A stretch of DNA of 54,928 nucleotides from Devosia sp. GTDB taxonomy: Bacteria; Pseudomonadota; Alphaproteobacteria; Rhizobiales; Devosiaceae. The notes under the pieces were generated by a model, which was given only the letters and a program-made list of their open reading frames with translations, had not been told where the DNA came from and did no database searches. A program made the translations under genes and the position numbers. Below are positions 45,287 through 54,692 of this stretch, piece after piece. The stretch covers positions 1 to 54,928 of the forward strand of contig NZ_JACZKG010000081.1 in assembly GCF_014860165.1 (NCBI RefSeq), written 5' to 3'. Every line of letters begins with the position of its first letter. Within the stretch, counting starts at the first letter, position 1.

Positions 45287-46106
45287 GATCGAAATCCGCA
45301 ACGTCTACAAGATATTCGGCCAGAACACGGCGCAGACCATCGAACTGGCCAAGCAGGGCCTCGACAAGGCCACGATCCTGGCCAAGACCGGCAGCAATAT
45401 GGGGCTGGCCGATGTGAGCCTCAAGGTCGCGTCGGGCCGCATCTTCGTCATCATGGGCCTGTCGGGCTCCGGCAAATCGACGCTGGTGCGCCACCTCAAC
45501 CGGCTGATCGAGCCATCGAGCGGGGAAATCCTGTTCGACGGCCAGAATATCCTCACGCTCAACCCCCGCGACCTGCGCGCCTTCCGCATGCGGCGCGTCT
45601 CCATGGTGTTCCAGAGCTTTGGGCTGATGCCGCACTATACGGTGCTGCAGAATGCCGGCTATGGCCTCACTGTGCGCGGTGAACCACACGCCCAGGTGCG
45701 CGACATCGCCATGAAATGGATCGAGACGGTCGGCCTCAAGGGTTATGAGAACAAGTTCCCGTTCGAGCTGTCGGGCGGCATGAAGCAGCGCGTCGGCCTC
45801 GCCCGGGCGCTGGCCGCCGATACCGACGTCATCCTGATGGACGAGGCGTTCAGCGCGCTTGACCCGCTGATCCGCGCTGAAATGCAGGACCAGTTGATCG
45901 AACTGCAGCGTACCCTGGCCAAAACCATCGTCTTCATCACCCATGATCTCGATGAGGCGCTGCGCATCGGCTCGGAAATCGCCATCCTGCGCGATGGGCG
46001 GTTGGTACAGGTGGATACGCCCGGCGCCATTCTGCGCAATCCCGCCAATGACTATGTGGCGCGTTTCGTGCAACGTCACGCCAACCATGCCTTGGCCCAC
46101 GATTGA
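45279..46106 (+). CDS. hutV: histidine ABC transporter ATP-binding protein
   Basis: A 275-residue ATPase like ProV but without its C-terminal CBS domains. Seen: the family N-terminus NVYKIFGQN, Walker A GLSGSGKST near residue 64, signature ELSGGMKQRVGLARAL near 165, Walker B VILMDEAFSALDPLIR near 188 and FITHDLDEAL near 218. An AGGAGG ribosome site overlaps the end of hutW. It energises the HutXW importer. Confidence 0.93.
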   Translation: MAEIEIRNVYKIFGQNTAQTIELAKQGLDKATILAKTGSNMGLADVSLKVASGRIFVIMGLSGSGKSTLVRHLNRLIEPSSGEILFDGQNILTLNPRDLRAFRMRRVSMVFQSFGLMPHYTVLQNAGYGLTVRGEPHAQVRDIAMKWIETVGLKGYENKFPFELSGGMKQRVGLARALAADTDVILMDEAFSALDPLIRAEMQDQLIELQRTLAKTIVFITHDLDEALRIGSEIAILRDGRLVQVDTPGAILRNPANDYVARFVQRHANHALAHD

Positions 46107-46108
46107 CC

Positions 46109-47596
46109 ATGACCGAGATCGTTCGCGATGACCCACTCTCCTGGCGCGATCTGGCCGCGGTCGCGGCAGGCGCGCGACTGACCCTGTCCGAAGCAACGCG
46201 GGGACGTATCGTCCACGCCCGCAACGTGGTGGAATCCATCGTTGCCAAGGGTATCCGCGCCTATGGCGTCAATACCGGTGTGGGGGCGCTGAGCGATACG
46301 GTCGTCGATGTGCCCCTGCAGCGGCAGTTGTCGCGCAATCTGATCATGAGCCATGCCGTGGGGGTTGGCGCGCCGCTGCCTGCGCTCGAGGCCCGCGCCA
46401 TCCTGGCCGCGGCGATCAACAACCACGCTCATGGCTATTCCGGGGTGCGGCTTGAAGTGGTCGATACCATGATCGACCTGCTCAATGCCGGATTTGCACC
46501 CGAGATTCCGTCGCGGGGCTCGATCGGCTACCTCTCGCATATGGCCCATATCGCCCAGATCCTGATCACCGGCGGCCACGTGCTGGCCGGAGCCGAGCGC
46601 ATCAGCGGGGCAGAGGCGCTAAAGCGTATCGGCAGGCCGGTGGTTGTGCCTGAGGCCAAGGAAGGTCTTAGCCTGATCAATGGCACGCCCTGTGTCACCG
46701 GGTTGGCCGCCATCGCCGTCGCCAAGGCGCATACTCTGCTGGCCTGGGCCGACGTGGCTGCCGCGATGACCTTTGAAGTTCTCAACGGGCAGCTCACGGC
46801 CTTCGATGCCAAGAGCCTGGCGCTGCATGCCTCGCCGGGACTCGCGGCAACCGGCCTGCGCCTGCGCGGCCTGTTGGCGGGCAGCCAAATCCTCGAGCGG
46901 AGCCTCGGGGCCAGAACCCAGGATGCCCTCAGCCTGCGGGCCGTGCCACAGGTGCATGGCGGCGCCCGCGACACGCTCGCCTATGTGGCCGGTATCGTCG
47001 GCAACGAACTGGCCTCGGTCACCGACAACCCGGTGGTCAGCGGCACCGTCACGGACCCCGAAGTGTTCTCGGAAGCCCATGCCGTGGGCGCTGGTATCGG
47101 GCTGGCGATGGATGGTCTTGCGCCAGCCATGGCGCTGGTTGGGTCGATGTCGGAACGCCGCACCGACCGGCTGGTCAATCCGCTGGTCAGCGGCCTGCCG
47201 CCGTTCCTGGCCGCCGACAGCGGCGCTGCCTCGGGCTTCATGATCCTGCAATATACTGCCCTGTCGCTGGTCGGCGAAAACCGGCGACTAGCGGCAACGG
47301 CCAGCCTCGACGGTGGCGTGACCTCGGGTCTCCAGGAAGACCTCATCTGCCACCCCACTCCGGCAGCGCTCAAGTTGCTGGCCATCCTCGACAATGTCGA
47401 AGCCATCATTGCCATCGAATTGCTGGCCGCCGCCCAAGCCGCCGACCTGCGCAGCGACGGGCTGGCGCACGCGCCGGCGACCGACGCAGTTTGGCACGCC
47501 ATTCGCGCCATGGTCCCCACCTATACCGACGACCGGCCGCTGGCGGACGATGTCGCCGCGATCCGGCCGCTGTTGCGGACCCTGCCGATTGTCTAA
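46109..47596 (+). CDS. HAL/PAL family protein lacking the MIO tripeptide (HutH-like)
   Basis: A 495-residue protein of the aromatic amino acid lyase superfamily. It keeps [11 protein letters not shown] (catalytic Tyr region), [11 protein letters not shown] (His), [11 protein letters not shown] (Asn), an Arg equivalent to Arg283 and GLQED near the end. The cofactor loop, normally [12 protein letters not shown], reads [12 protein letters not shown]: Tyr141-Leu142-Ser143 replace the Ala-Ser-Gly that cyclises to MIO, and the following Asp is His. Leu274 replaces the Tyr equivalent to Tyr280. Histidine deamination by the normal mechanism is therefore unlikely. It lies between hutV and hutI, with a canonical hutH downstream, so a different lyase, binding or regulatory role in histidine use is inferred. 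ATG 46109 is preferred over a TTG six bases upstream. Confidence 0.88.
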   Translation: MTEIVRDDPLSWRDLAAVAAGARLTLSEATRGRIVHARNVVESIVAKGIRAYGVNTGVGALSDTVVDVPLQRQLSRNLIMSHAVGVGAPLPALEARAILAAAINNHAHGYSGVRLEVVDTMIDLLNAGFAPEIPSRGSIGYLSHMAHIAQILITGGHVLAGAERISGAEALKRIGRPVVVPEAKEGLSLINGTPCVTGLAAIAVAKAHTLLAWADVAAAMTFEVLNGQLTAFDAKSLALHASPGLAATGLRLRGLLAGSQILERSLGARTQDALSLRAVPQVHGGARDTLAYVAGIVGNELASVTDNPVVSGTVTDPEVFSEAHAVGAGIGLAMDGLAPAMALVGSMSERRTDRLVNPLVSGLPPFLAADSGAASGFMILQYTALSLVGENRRLAATASLDGGVTSGLQEDLICHPTPAALKLLAILDNVEAIIAIELLAAAQAADLRSDGLAHAPATDAVWHAIRAMVPTYTDDRPLADDVAAIRPLLRTLPIV

Positions 47597-47615
47597 CCAC
47601 GAGGAGGATCGGCCC

Positions 47616-48818
47616 ATGTCGCGGCTCTGGACCAATGCCCGCATCGCCACCCTCGCCGAAGGCCAGCCGGGGCTCGGCATCATCGAGCATGGCGCGATCC
47701 TGGCTGAAGGCGAGCGCATCGCCTGGGTGGGAGCGATGGACGATCTGCCGGGCGCGGCCCAAAGCGCGGAGCGCATCGATCTCGACGGCCGCTGGGTGAC
47801 GCCCGGCCTCATCGATTGCCACACCCATCTGGTGCATGGCGGCGACCGGGCGCTCGAATTCGAAATGCGGCTGGACGGCGCCTCCTACGAAGATATCGCG
47901 CGCGCCGGTGGCGGCATCATTTCGTCGGTAAAGGCCACGCGCGCGGCAAGTGTCGAGCAGTTGGTGGCCAGTGCCCTGCCCCGGCTGGATCGGCTGCTCG
48001 CCGAGGGCGTCACCACGGTCGAGTTTAAATCCGGCTACGGGCTCGATCTCGCCAGCGAACTGGCCATGCTGCAGGCAGCACGTATGCTAGGTGACCGCCG
48101 CGACGTCTCCATCGCCACCACCTGCCTTTCGGCCCACGCCGTGCCGCCCGAATTCAAGCATGACCGCGCCGGCTATCTCGATCTGGTCGTCGAAACCATC
48201 CTGCCGGCCATGGCCGCCGAAGGACTCGCCGACGCCGTCGACGCCTTCATGGAGGGCATTGCTTTTTCGGGCGAGGAGACGGCGCGGGTCTTTGCCAAGG
48301 CCAAGAGCCTGGGCCTGCCGGTCAAGCTCCATGCCGACCAGCTCTCCAACCTGCACGGCGCCCGACTTGCCGCCAGCTTTGGTGCCCTCTCGGTCGATCA
48401 CCTCGAATTTACCGATGAAGACGGAGTAGCCGCGATGGCAGCGGCGGGCAGCGTCGCGGTGCTGCTGCCGGGTGCCTATTACACTTTGCGCGAGACGCAA
48501 TTGCCGCCTGTCGAGCTGTTCCGTCAGCATGGCGTGCCGATGGCCGTGGCGACCGATGCCAATCCGGGCACCTCTCCGATGACCTCGCTGCTCTTGGCCA
48601 TGAACATGGCGGCAACGCTGTTCCGCCTGCGCGTGGACGAGATCATTGCGGGCACGACCCGCGAGGCAGCGCGCGCATTGGGCAAACTCAATGAGACCGG
48701 CACGATCGAGGCCGGCAAATATTGCGACCTGGCGATCTGGGACATCGAACGCCCGGCCGAGCTGGTCTACCGGCTCGGCTTCAATCCGCTGCATGGCCGC
48801 ATCTGGAGGAACCGATGA
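47616..48818 (+). CDS. hutI: imidazolonepropionase
   Basis: A 400-residue amidohydrolase that opens imidazolone propionate to N-formimino-glutamate. Seen: the zinc/iron motif [12 protein letters not shown] near residue 65, [10 protein letters not shown] near 135, [10 protein letters not shown] near 237 and [12 protein letters not shown] near 310. GAGGAGG precedes the ATG. The stop overlaps the hutH start (ATGA). Confidence 0.96.
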   Translation: MSRLWTNARIATLAEGQPGLGIIEHGAILAEGERIAWVGAMDDLPGAAQSAERIDLDGRWVTPGLIDCHTHLVHGGDRALEFEMRLDGASYEDIARAGGGIISSVKATRAASVEQLVASALPRLDRLLAEGVTTVEFKSGYGLDLASELAMLQAARMLGDRRDVSIATTCLSAHAVPPEFKHDRAGYLDLVVETILPAMAAEGLADAVDAFMEGIAFSGEETARVFAKAKSLGLPVKLHADQLSNLHGARLAASFGALSVDHLEFTDEDGVAAMAAAGSVAVLLPGAYYTLRETQLPPVELFRQHGVPMAVATDANPGTSPMTSLLLAMNMAATLFRLRVDEIIAGTTREAARALGKLNETGTIEAGKYCDLAIWDIERPAELVYRLGFNPLHGRIWRNR

Positions 48819-50353
48819 CCATCCATCACCAATTGGTGCCCGGCCAGGTGCCCCTCGCCGTCTGGCGAGACATTTATTTCGGTGCCGGCTGCAACCTGGC
48901 GCCGGGGGCGGAAGCTCCGGTGCAGGCGGCAGCCGAGACCGTCGCGGCAATCATTGCCAAGGGCGAACCGGTCTATGGCATCAATACCGGCTTCGGCAAG
49001 CTGGCGAGCGTGCGGATCGAGGTCGACGATCTCGCCGTGTTGCAGCGCAACATCGTGCTGTCGCATGCGGCAGGTGTCGGCGAGCCACTGCCGGTGCCCG
49101 TGGTCCGGTTGATCATGGCGCTCAAGATCGCGAGCCTGGCGCAGGGCTTCTCCGGCGTGCGCTGGCAGACCATCACCCAACTGACGACCTGCCTCGAGCG
49201 GGGACTGATTCCTGTCATTCCCGGCCAGGGTTCGGTGGGCGCCTCCGGCGATCTGGCGCCGCTGGCGCATATGAGCGCGGCTATTCTCGGCGTCGGTTCA
49301 TTCATAGTCGACGGGACCGAGGTTCCGGCAGCCAAGGCACTGGCGGATGCCGGTCTGGCCCCGCTCGAACTGGGACCCAAGGAGGGCCTGGCGCTGCTCA
49401 ACGGCACGCAGGTCTCGACGGCGCTGGCACTGGCCGGCCTCTTCGAAGGCGAGCGAGTATTCCGGGCCGCATTGGTCACCGGCGCGCTGTCGACCGACGC
49501 GGCGCGCGGCTCCGATGGCCCCTTCGATCCGCGCATCCATGCCGTGCGCCGCCACCGCGGGCAAACCGAGGTCGCCGATGCCCTGCGCCGCCTGATGGAC
49601 GGCAGCGCCATTCGTGCCTCCCATCGCCTCGGCGACACGCGCGTGCAGGATCCCTATTGCCTGCGTTGCCAGCCGCAGGTGATGGGCGCCTGTCTCGATC
49701 TGCTGCGCCAGGCGGCGACGACGCTGGGCATCGAGGCCAATGCCGTTTCGGACAATCCGCTGGTCTTCACGGCGGAAAACGAGGTGATCTCGGGCGGCAA
49801 TTTCCACGCCGAGCCGGTCGCCTTCGCCGCCGACATGATCGCCTTGGCCCTTTGCGAGATCGGCTCCATTGCGGAGCGCCGCATCGCCATGCTGGTCGAC
49901 CCGGCGCTGTCTGGTCTGCCCGCTTTCCTGACGCCGAAGCCGGGCCTCAATTCCGGTTTCATGATCCCGCAGGTGACAGCCGCCGCACTGGTGTCCGAGA
50001 ACAAGCAGCGGGCCTATCCCGCCAGCGTTGACTCCATCCCTACCTCGGCCAATCAGGAAGACCATGTGTCGATGGCGGCCCATGGTGCGCGCCGGCTTGG
50101 CCCGATGGCGGCGAATGTGGCCAATGTGATCGGCATCGAATTGCTGGCGGCAGCGCAGGGCTGCGATTTCCACGCGCCGCTCGCGTCGAGCGCCCCCCTG
50201 GAAGGCGCTCGTGCGTTGTTGCGCGACATCGTTCCGCATATTACCGACGACCGCCACATGGCACCGGACATGGCGACCGCCACAAGGTTTGTCACCAGCG
50301 GCTCTCTGGTCGATGCCATCGGTGGCGCGGCCCTGCCGGAGATTTCCGCATGA
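48815..50353 (+). CDS. hutH: histidine ammonia-lyase
   Basis: A 512-residue canonical enzyme that deaminates L-histidine to urocanate. All expected parts are present: [12 protein letters not shown] with the catalytic Tyr, [11 protein letters not shown] with His, [14 protein letters not shown] with Ala143-Ser144-Gly145 forming [25 protein letters not shown] with Tyr281, and PTSANQEDH. It contrasts directly with the MIO-less relative at 46109. It overlaps hutG by four bases. Confidence 0.97.
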   Translation: MTIHHQLVPGQVPLAVWRDIYFGAGCNLAPGAEAPVQAAAETVAAIIAKGEPVYGINTGFGKLASVRIEVDDLAVLQRNIVLSHAAGVGEPLPVPVVRLIMALKIASLAQGFSGVRWQTITQLTTCLERGLIPVIPGQGSVGASGDLAPLAHMSAAILGVGSFIVDGTEVPAAKALADAGLAPLELGPKEGLALLNGTQVSTALALAGLFEGERVFRAALVTGALSTDAARGSDGPFDPRIHAVRRHRGQTEVADALRRLMDGSAIRASHRLGDTRVQDPYCLRCQPQVMGACLDLLRQAATTLGIEANAVSDNPLVFTAENEVISGGNFHAEPVAFAADMIALALCEIGSIAERRIAMLVDPALSGLPAFLTPKPGLNSGFMIPQVTAAALVSENKQRAYPASVDSIPTSANQEDHVSMAAHGARRLGPMAANVANVIGIELLAAAQGCDFHAPLASSAPLEGARALLRDIVPHITDDRHMAPDMATATRFVTSGSLVDAIGGAALPEISA

Positions 50354-51162
50354 GCTGGCTCAGCGTCGTCAGGGGCAACGCGCCGCTGCTCGTCAGCCTG
50401 CCCCATACCGGCACCGAAATTCCTGCCCCCATCGCCGAACGGCTGGTCTCGCTGCCGCTGGCGCGCAACGACACGGATTGGTGGATCGACCGTCTCTACG
50501 ACTTCGCAGCCTCCATGGGCGCAACGGTCGTGCACACGGCGATTTCGCGCAGTGTCATCGACGTCAACCGCGATCCCTCGGGTCGATCGCTCTATCCCGG
50601 ACAGGCCACCACCGGCCTCTGCCCGACCACCAGCTTTGACGGCACCCCGCTCTACCGCCCGGGCGCCGAGCCGGACGAGGCCGACATCGACGTGCGCCGG
50701 CGCGACTATTTCGATCCCTACCACGCCGCGCTCGCCGCCGAGATCGCCCGACTGCGCGCAAATCATCCTTGCATCGTCGTCTATGATTGCCACTCGATCC
50801 GCTCGGTTGTGCCGCGCCTGTTCGAGGGCGAACTGCCTGTCTTCAACGTCGGCACCAATGATGGGGTAAGTTGTGCGCCCGAACTGCAGGCCGTGGTCGA
50901 GCGCCATTGCGACGCCTCGGGCCTCTCCCGCGTATCGAACGGACGCTTCAAGGGCGGCTGGATCACCCGCCACTATGCCGATCCGGCCAATGGCATCCAC
51001 GCGATTCAGATGGAAACTGCCTGTCGCGGCTATATGGATGAACATCCGGACATTGAGCCTGTTCCCTACTCATCCGGACGAGCCGCACCGCTGCGCTCGG
51101 TTCTGCAACGCCTTTTTGTCGATATGGTCGAATGGGCGAGGCAGCAAAACCACAACACGTAG
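50350..51162 (+). CDS. hutG: N-formylglutamate deformylase
   Basis: A 270-residue enzyme of the N-formylglutamate amidohydrolase family, giving glutamate and formate. Seen: [11 protein letters not shown] near residue 15, [13 protein letters not shown] near 38, [13 protein letters not shown] near 68 and VYDCHSIRS near 143 with the probable metal ligands. With hutF it completes histidine degradation. It is the last gene of the rightward hut operon. Confidence 0.95.
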   Translation: MSWLSVVRGNAPLLVSLPHTGTEIPAPIAERLVSLPLARNDTDWWIDRLYDFAASMGATVVHTAISRSVIDVNRDPSGRSLYPGQATTGLCPTTSFDGTPLYRPGAEPDEADIDVRRRDYFDPYHAALAAEIARLRANHPCIVVYDCHSIRSVVPRLFEGELPVFNVGTNDGVSCAPELQAVVERHCDASGLSRVSNGRFKGGWITRHYADPANGIHAIQMETACRGYMDEHPDIEPVPYSSGRAAPLRSVLQRLFVDMVEWARQQNHNT

Positions 51163-51311
51163 ATAGCGCGAACGCTAACCGATAGGCGCACACATGGCGA
51201 TCTCAGCGCATTCCGATTGTTTGTTAAGGCCTCGACCGTCCCAGAACCGACCATCTGAGCATTCTCAGACCTCTGCCTCGCCGGGTTGAATGCCTGCTAT
51301 CGCCCTTTGGA

Positions 51312-51389
51312 CGCTTAGAAGCTGCCGTTCCGCTTCGCGCCCCATTTCGGCCATTGGCTCGGATTGTACAAGGGCCCGTTTGCAGACAT
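51312..51389. repeat. decayed intergenic sequence, copy B
   Basis: It shares GCTTCGCGCCCCATT exactly (51332-51346) with the gap before hutD, then scattered matches and GCAGACAT at the same 35-base offset. Both copies lie in convergent gaps. Confidence 0.4.
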
Positions 51390-51442
51390 TTGTTTCTAGG
51401 ATCGACCGGCGAATGCCTCGCTGACTCTGAGGCACGTTTGGT

Positions 51443-51460
51443 GCGGGAGTTCTCTCCCGC
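51443..51460. terminator. terminator-like hairpin between hutG and dhaKL
   Basis: GCGGGAG (51443-51449) and CTCCCGC (51454-51460) form a perfect 7-base stem with loop TTCT, 18 bases past the dhaKL stop on the minus strand. No U-run. Confidence 0.45.
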
Positions 51461-51477
51461 GCGCGAAGGTTCCACGG

Positions 51478-53154
51478 CTAGCGTACTAGCCCTTCGGCAA
51501 TTGCCCCCAGCCAGATGGACACTGCCACAGCGCCGCCATCGGGGATGCCGAAGGCACGCTCGCCAAGGTAGCTGGCGCGACCGAGCCCCGGCTGCATAGC
51601 GGCCGTTGCTTCGGCCCCGGTCTTGGCCGCGCTGACTGCCGCTGCGAACCCAGCCCCTTCAGCCGCGTGCCATGCCTCCAGCGCGGGAATGAGAGCGTCC
51701 AGCATGGTGCGATCGCCTTTCTTTGCCCCACCAAGCTCCGAAATAGCCGCAACGCCGGCGCTCAGGGCGTGCTGCCAATCCGCCTCGGCGGGAGTATCGA
51801 GGCCACGCAAGGTGGCCGCTGCCCGTACCAGCCCAGTTGCGTAGAAGGGCCCCGAACTGCCGCCAATCGCGCGACGAATGGCGCCGCTCATCGCCAACAG
51901 CAGGTCATGGGGCGTTGAAAAGTGCGTATCCGGCAAGGCACGGATGGCTTCCGCGCCGCGAACCATGCTTGCCCCAAGATCGCCGTCGCCGGCCCGCGTA
52001 TCCAGGTCGGTCAAGGTCGGTTCTGCGGCAATCAACTGCTTGGCGACACTGTCGATTACCTGCCGCATCACAGCCGAAAGCGGGCCGGTCACGCTGTCGC
52101 GGGTATGGTCGTCAGCTGGCTTGTTGCCCGGAACAACCGCTCGCCGGCTCGATAGTGGACTGGCCTTGGGAAAGGCAGGCGCGTCCGTGGGTCGGTCCAG
52201 CAGGGCCAGACGCCGCTCGTCCACCGGCAAGACCGAAAGCGAGAAGCCGGGCATGTCCAGCGCGGTCATGAAGTTTCCCGCCCAGGCTCTGACGACCGGC
52301 AAGCCCCGTTCTCGTAGCTTTGCTACGGCACACCGCAGGACAATCGATAGCTCCATGGGCGGGGTGCCGCCAAGACCATTGACCAGCAAAGCCACCGGGG
52401 TTCCCTTGACGGGGGCCAGATCCTCAAGGATGGCGCCCAGCACGGTATCGACCAGGGCATCGGCGGACTGCACCTTGCCCCGGGAAACGCCCTTCTCACC
52501 GTGGATACCCAGGCCAAGCTCGATCTCATCGTCGGCAAGGGTTTCGCTTGGAGCACTCGCGCCCGGCAGCGTGCACAGGCCAAGGCCGACGCCCATGCTG
52601 CGCACCTGGGCGGCGGCCTGCCGGGCAATCTCGGCGACCTCAGCCAGGCTGGCCCCTGCATCCGCAGCAGCCCCGGCCAGCTTGTGCACCAGCACAGTGC
52701 CGGCGATGCCGCGGCGTCGTTCGCGTGGAACCAAACCCCTCAAGGCCACGTCGTCACCGACCAGGACCATTTCGACGGCGATGCCCTCCGCCCGCGCCAT
52801 TTCGGCAGCCAGGCCAAAGTTCAACCTGTCCCCCGTGTAATTCTTGACGATCAGGAGGACGCCGCGTTGCCTGCCGACATGCCGGATGGCCGCCAGGACT
52901 GCATCTACGCTGGGCGAGGTGAAGACGTCACCAACCACGGCTGCTGACAGCATGCCGGTGCCGATATAGCCCGCATGTGCCGGTTCATGACCGCTGCCAC
53001 CACCTGAAATCAGGCCGACCTTTACGCCATCGGCTGCATCCAGGGCGACGACGACATTCTCATCGCCCAGCATTGCCATTGCAGGATAAAGGTCCACGAC
53101 GCCTTCCAGCATCTCGCGCGCCGCATGACGTGGATCATTGATAAGTTTCTTCAT
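51478..53154 (-). CDS. dihydroxyacetone kinase, fused DhaK-DhaL (ATP-dependent type)
   Basis: A 558-residue kinase. The N-terminal DhaK domain (about 1-325) has GGGSGHEPAHAGY near residue 52, NYTGDRLNFG near 105 and the substrate-binding His218 in GIHGEKG. The C-terminal DhaL domain (about 355-558) has the Mg-ATP motif RAGDGDLGAS near 395 and GGSSGPFY near 440. Fusion of both domains is typical of ATP-dependent kinases of dihydroxyacetone, glyceraldehyde or tetrulose sugars. It is encoded 112 bases after a second, DhaK-only gene; the sugar substrate cannot be told from sequence. Confidence 0.92.
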   Translation of the reverse strand: MKKLINDPRHAAREMLEGVVDLYPAMAMLGDENVVVALDAADGVKVGLISGGGSGHEPAHAGYIGTGMLSAAVVGDVFTSPSVDAVLAAIRHVGRQRGVLLIVKNYTGDRLNFGLAAEMARAEGIAVEMVLVGDDVALRGLVPRERRRGIAGTVLVHKLAGAAADAGASLAEVAEIARQAAAQVRSMGVGLGLCTLPGASAPSETLADDEIELGLGIHGEKGVSRGKVQSADALVDTVLGAILEDLAPVKGTPVALLVNGLGGTPPMELSIVLRCAVAKLRERGLPVVRAWAGNFMTALDMPGFSLSVLPVDERRLALLDRPTDAPAFPKASPLSSRRAVVPGNKPADDHTRDSVTGPLSAVMRQVIDSVAKQLIAAEPTLTDLDTRAGDGDLGASMVRGAEAIRALPDTHFSTPHDLLLAMSGAIRRAIGGSSGPFYATGLVRAAATLRGLDTPAEADWQHALSAGVAAISELGGAKKGDRTMLDALIPALEAWHAAEGAGFAAAVSAAKTGAEATAAMQPGLGRASYLGERAFGIPDGGAVAVSIWLGAIAEGLVR

Positions 53155-53232
53155 GGAATCCGGCTCCAGATTGGCGAAGCACTGCGTTGCAGGCGTCTCA
53201 CCGTCTCAATTTACTCTTCGACCCGGAGCGGC

Positions 53233-53250
53233 CAGGGCATTCCCGCCCTG
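53233..53250 (-). terminator. hairpin between dhaK and dhaKL genes
   Basis: CAGGGC (53233-53238) pairs with GCCCTG (53245-53250), 17 bases past the dhaK-like stop. The short stem and lack of a U-run make this a weak terminator or attenuator. Confidence 0.3.
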
Positions 53251-53266
53251 ACACATCGAGCCGCGA

Positions 53267-54244
53267 TCACATTCCCCAGCGCAAGCTCGCAGTGTGGACG
53301 GGTGCATCCCAGTAGCGGAGCGCATTGTCGTCCAGCAGGGAGAGCGTGATCGAGCAGCCGGCCATATCGAGGGAGGTGACGAGCGAGCCGACCAGAGAGC
53401 GGGCAATGACCACGCCACGCTGCTCGAACAGCCTGCGGGCGCTGTGATACATCAGGTAGAGCTCCATCAGGGGCGTGGCACCGAAGCCGTTGACCAGCAA
53501 CAGTGCCCGGCGACCACGGAGGTCGCCGAAATCCGCCGCGATCAAGTCGCAGACTTCCTCAGCAATTGCGTCCGCCGACCGCAGCCTGTCGCGGCGGCGG
53601 CCGGCCTCGCCATGGATGCCAACGCCGACCTCCATTTCGCCGTCCCCGATATCGAAGGTCGGCTTGCCTGAGGCCGGGACGGTGCAGGAACTGAGCGCGA
53701 CACCCATTGAGCGGGTCGACGAATTGACACGATCGCCCAGTTCTTTGAGGGCGGACAGGTCAAGCCCGGCCTCTGCCGCAGCGCCGACGATCTTTTCGAC
53801 GACAAGTGTGCCGGCAACGCCCCGCCGCCCGGTCGTGCTGATCCGATTCTCCACAGCCACGTCGTCATTGGTGAGGACACGTTCTATCCTGGCCGAGGAC
53901 AGCTCGGCGGCCATCTCGAAATTCATCACATCACCTTCGTAGTTCTTGACGATGAGCAGCGTGCCGGCGCCACCATCGACCGCCTCAATGGCTTCGGCGA
54001 TCTGGTCAGGGGTTGGCGAGGTAAAGACCTGTCCAGGGCACGCCGCATCCAGCATGCCAACACCCACGAAACCGGTATGCATCGGTTCGTGACCCGATCC
54101 CCCACCGGAAACCAGCGCCACCTTGCCCGGCCGCAGCAACCTGCGCCGGACGAATTTGTGGCCTCCCCCCAGAGTGAGGATATCTGCATGTGCCGCCGCC
54201 AGACCGTCGAGACTCTCCGTCAGGATCGTGTCGACCGTGTTCAT
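53267..54244 (-). CDS. dhaK: dihydroxyacetone kinase subunit DhaK
   Basis: A 325-residue stand-alone DhaK domain. Seen: VSGGGSGHEPMHTGFVG near residue 45, VKNYEGDVMNFEMAAE near 97, and the substrate-binding His211 in GIHGEAG. DhaK without its own DhaL must work with a DhaL partner and, in the PEP-dependent type, with a DhaM phosphodonor. The enzyme I fragment two genes upstream fits that type; a separate dhaL would be expected outside the window. It follows the HTH-like gene by seven bases. Confidence 0.92.
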   Translation of the reverse strand: MNTVDTILTESLDGLAAAHADILTLGGGHKFVRRRLLRPGKVALVSGGGSGHEPMHTGFVGVGMLDAACPGQVFTSPTPDQIAEAIEAVDGGAGTLLIVKNYEGDVMNFEMAAELSSARIERVLTNDDVAVENRISTTGRRGVAGTLVVEKIVGAAAEAGLDLSALKELGDRVNSSTRSMGVALSSCTVPASGKPTFDIGDGEMEVGVGIHGEAGRRRDRLRSADAIAEEVCDLIAADFGDLRGRRALLLVNGFGATPLMELYLMYHSARRLFEQRGVVIARSLVGSLVTSLDMAGCSITLSLLDDNALRYWDAPVHTASLRWGM

Positions 54245-54251
54245 CAGTTTC

Positions 54252-54692
54252 CTAATCGTCCCCTCCCGGTTCCTGAATGAACCCTGCCATCTTGCCGATG
54301 AATTCGATCACCGCCTTGTCAAAGGCGGCGTTGAGCTTGTCATCTCCCAGGTTGGGAACAAGCAGGTTGAGATGGCGCGTCTTGTGCGACGGATCCCCGA
54401 CGACAAAGCGCTTGGGGTGCGCCAAGCGATAGGCCGCCATGAATGCCTCGCGCCCTTCGGGCGTGAAATGGCAGATCGAAAGCACCGTCGCCAGGTGCCG
54501 GTGCGGAATCGGCGTGGGATAGCTGGGACTGGTCATCTGGGTGATGAAGCTGCGGTTCTTGCCAAGTGCGTCGGCAAGGCGCTGGCGCGTGCCGGAAGGG
54601 CGCTGGTTCAGGACGTCGCGCAGGATTTCCTTGTAGGCAACAATGGCCTGGTCAGGTGACGCGGACGGCTTGGTGGGGACCGGCTTGGTCAT
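54252..54692 (-). CDS. small protein with HTH-like region, Dha cluster
   Basis: A 146-residue protein of unrecognised family. Residues about 30-75 (SGTRQRLADALGKNRSFITQM core) resemble an XRE-type helix-turn-helix, and a second helical part (FTPEGREAFMAAYRLAHP) follows; the C-terminal half is acidic and helical. ATG 54692 follows a run of six G and overlaps the stop of the enzyme I gene by four bases (ATGA). Tight coupling to PTS enzyme I and DhaK suggests a regulator of the cluster. No enzymatic motif is seen. Confidence 0.75.
   Translation of the reverse strand: MTKPVPTKPSASPDQAIVAYKEILRDVLNQRPSGTRQRLADALGKNRSFITQMTSPSYPTPIPHRHLATVLSICHFTPEGREAFMAAYRLAHPKRFVVGDPSHKTRHLNLLVPNLGDDKLNAAFDKAVIEFIGKMAGFIQEPGGDD

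Larger units (their letters stand above)
51163..51477. other. gene-free convergent region with hairpin and decayed repeat
   Basis: The 315 bases between the hutG and dhaKL stops show no convincing gene. A small hairpin (TCTGAG/CTCAGA) lies at 51254-51269, a decayed intergenic sequence at 51312-51389, and a stronger hairpin at 51443-51460. All open frames are short and unlike known proteins. Confidence 0.5.
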
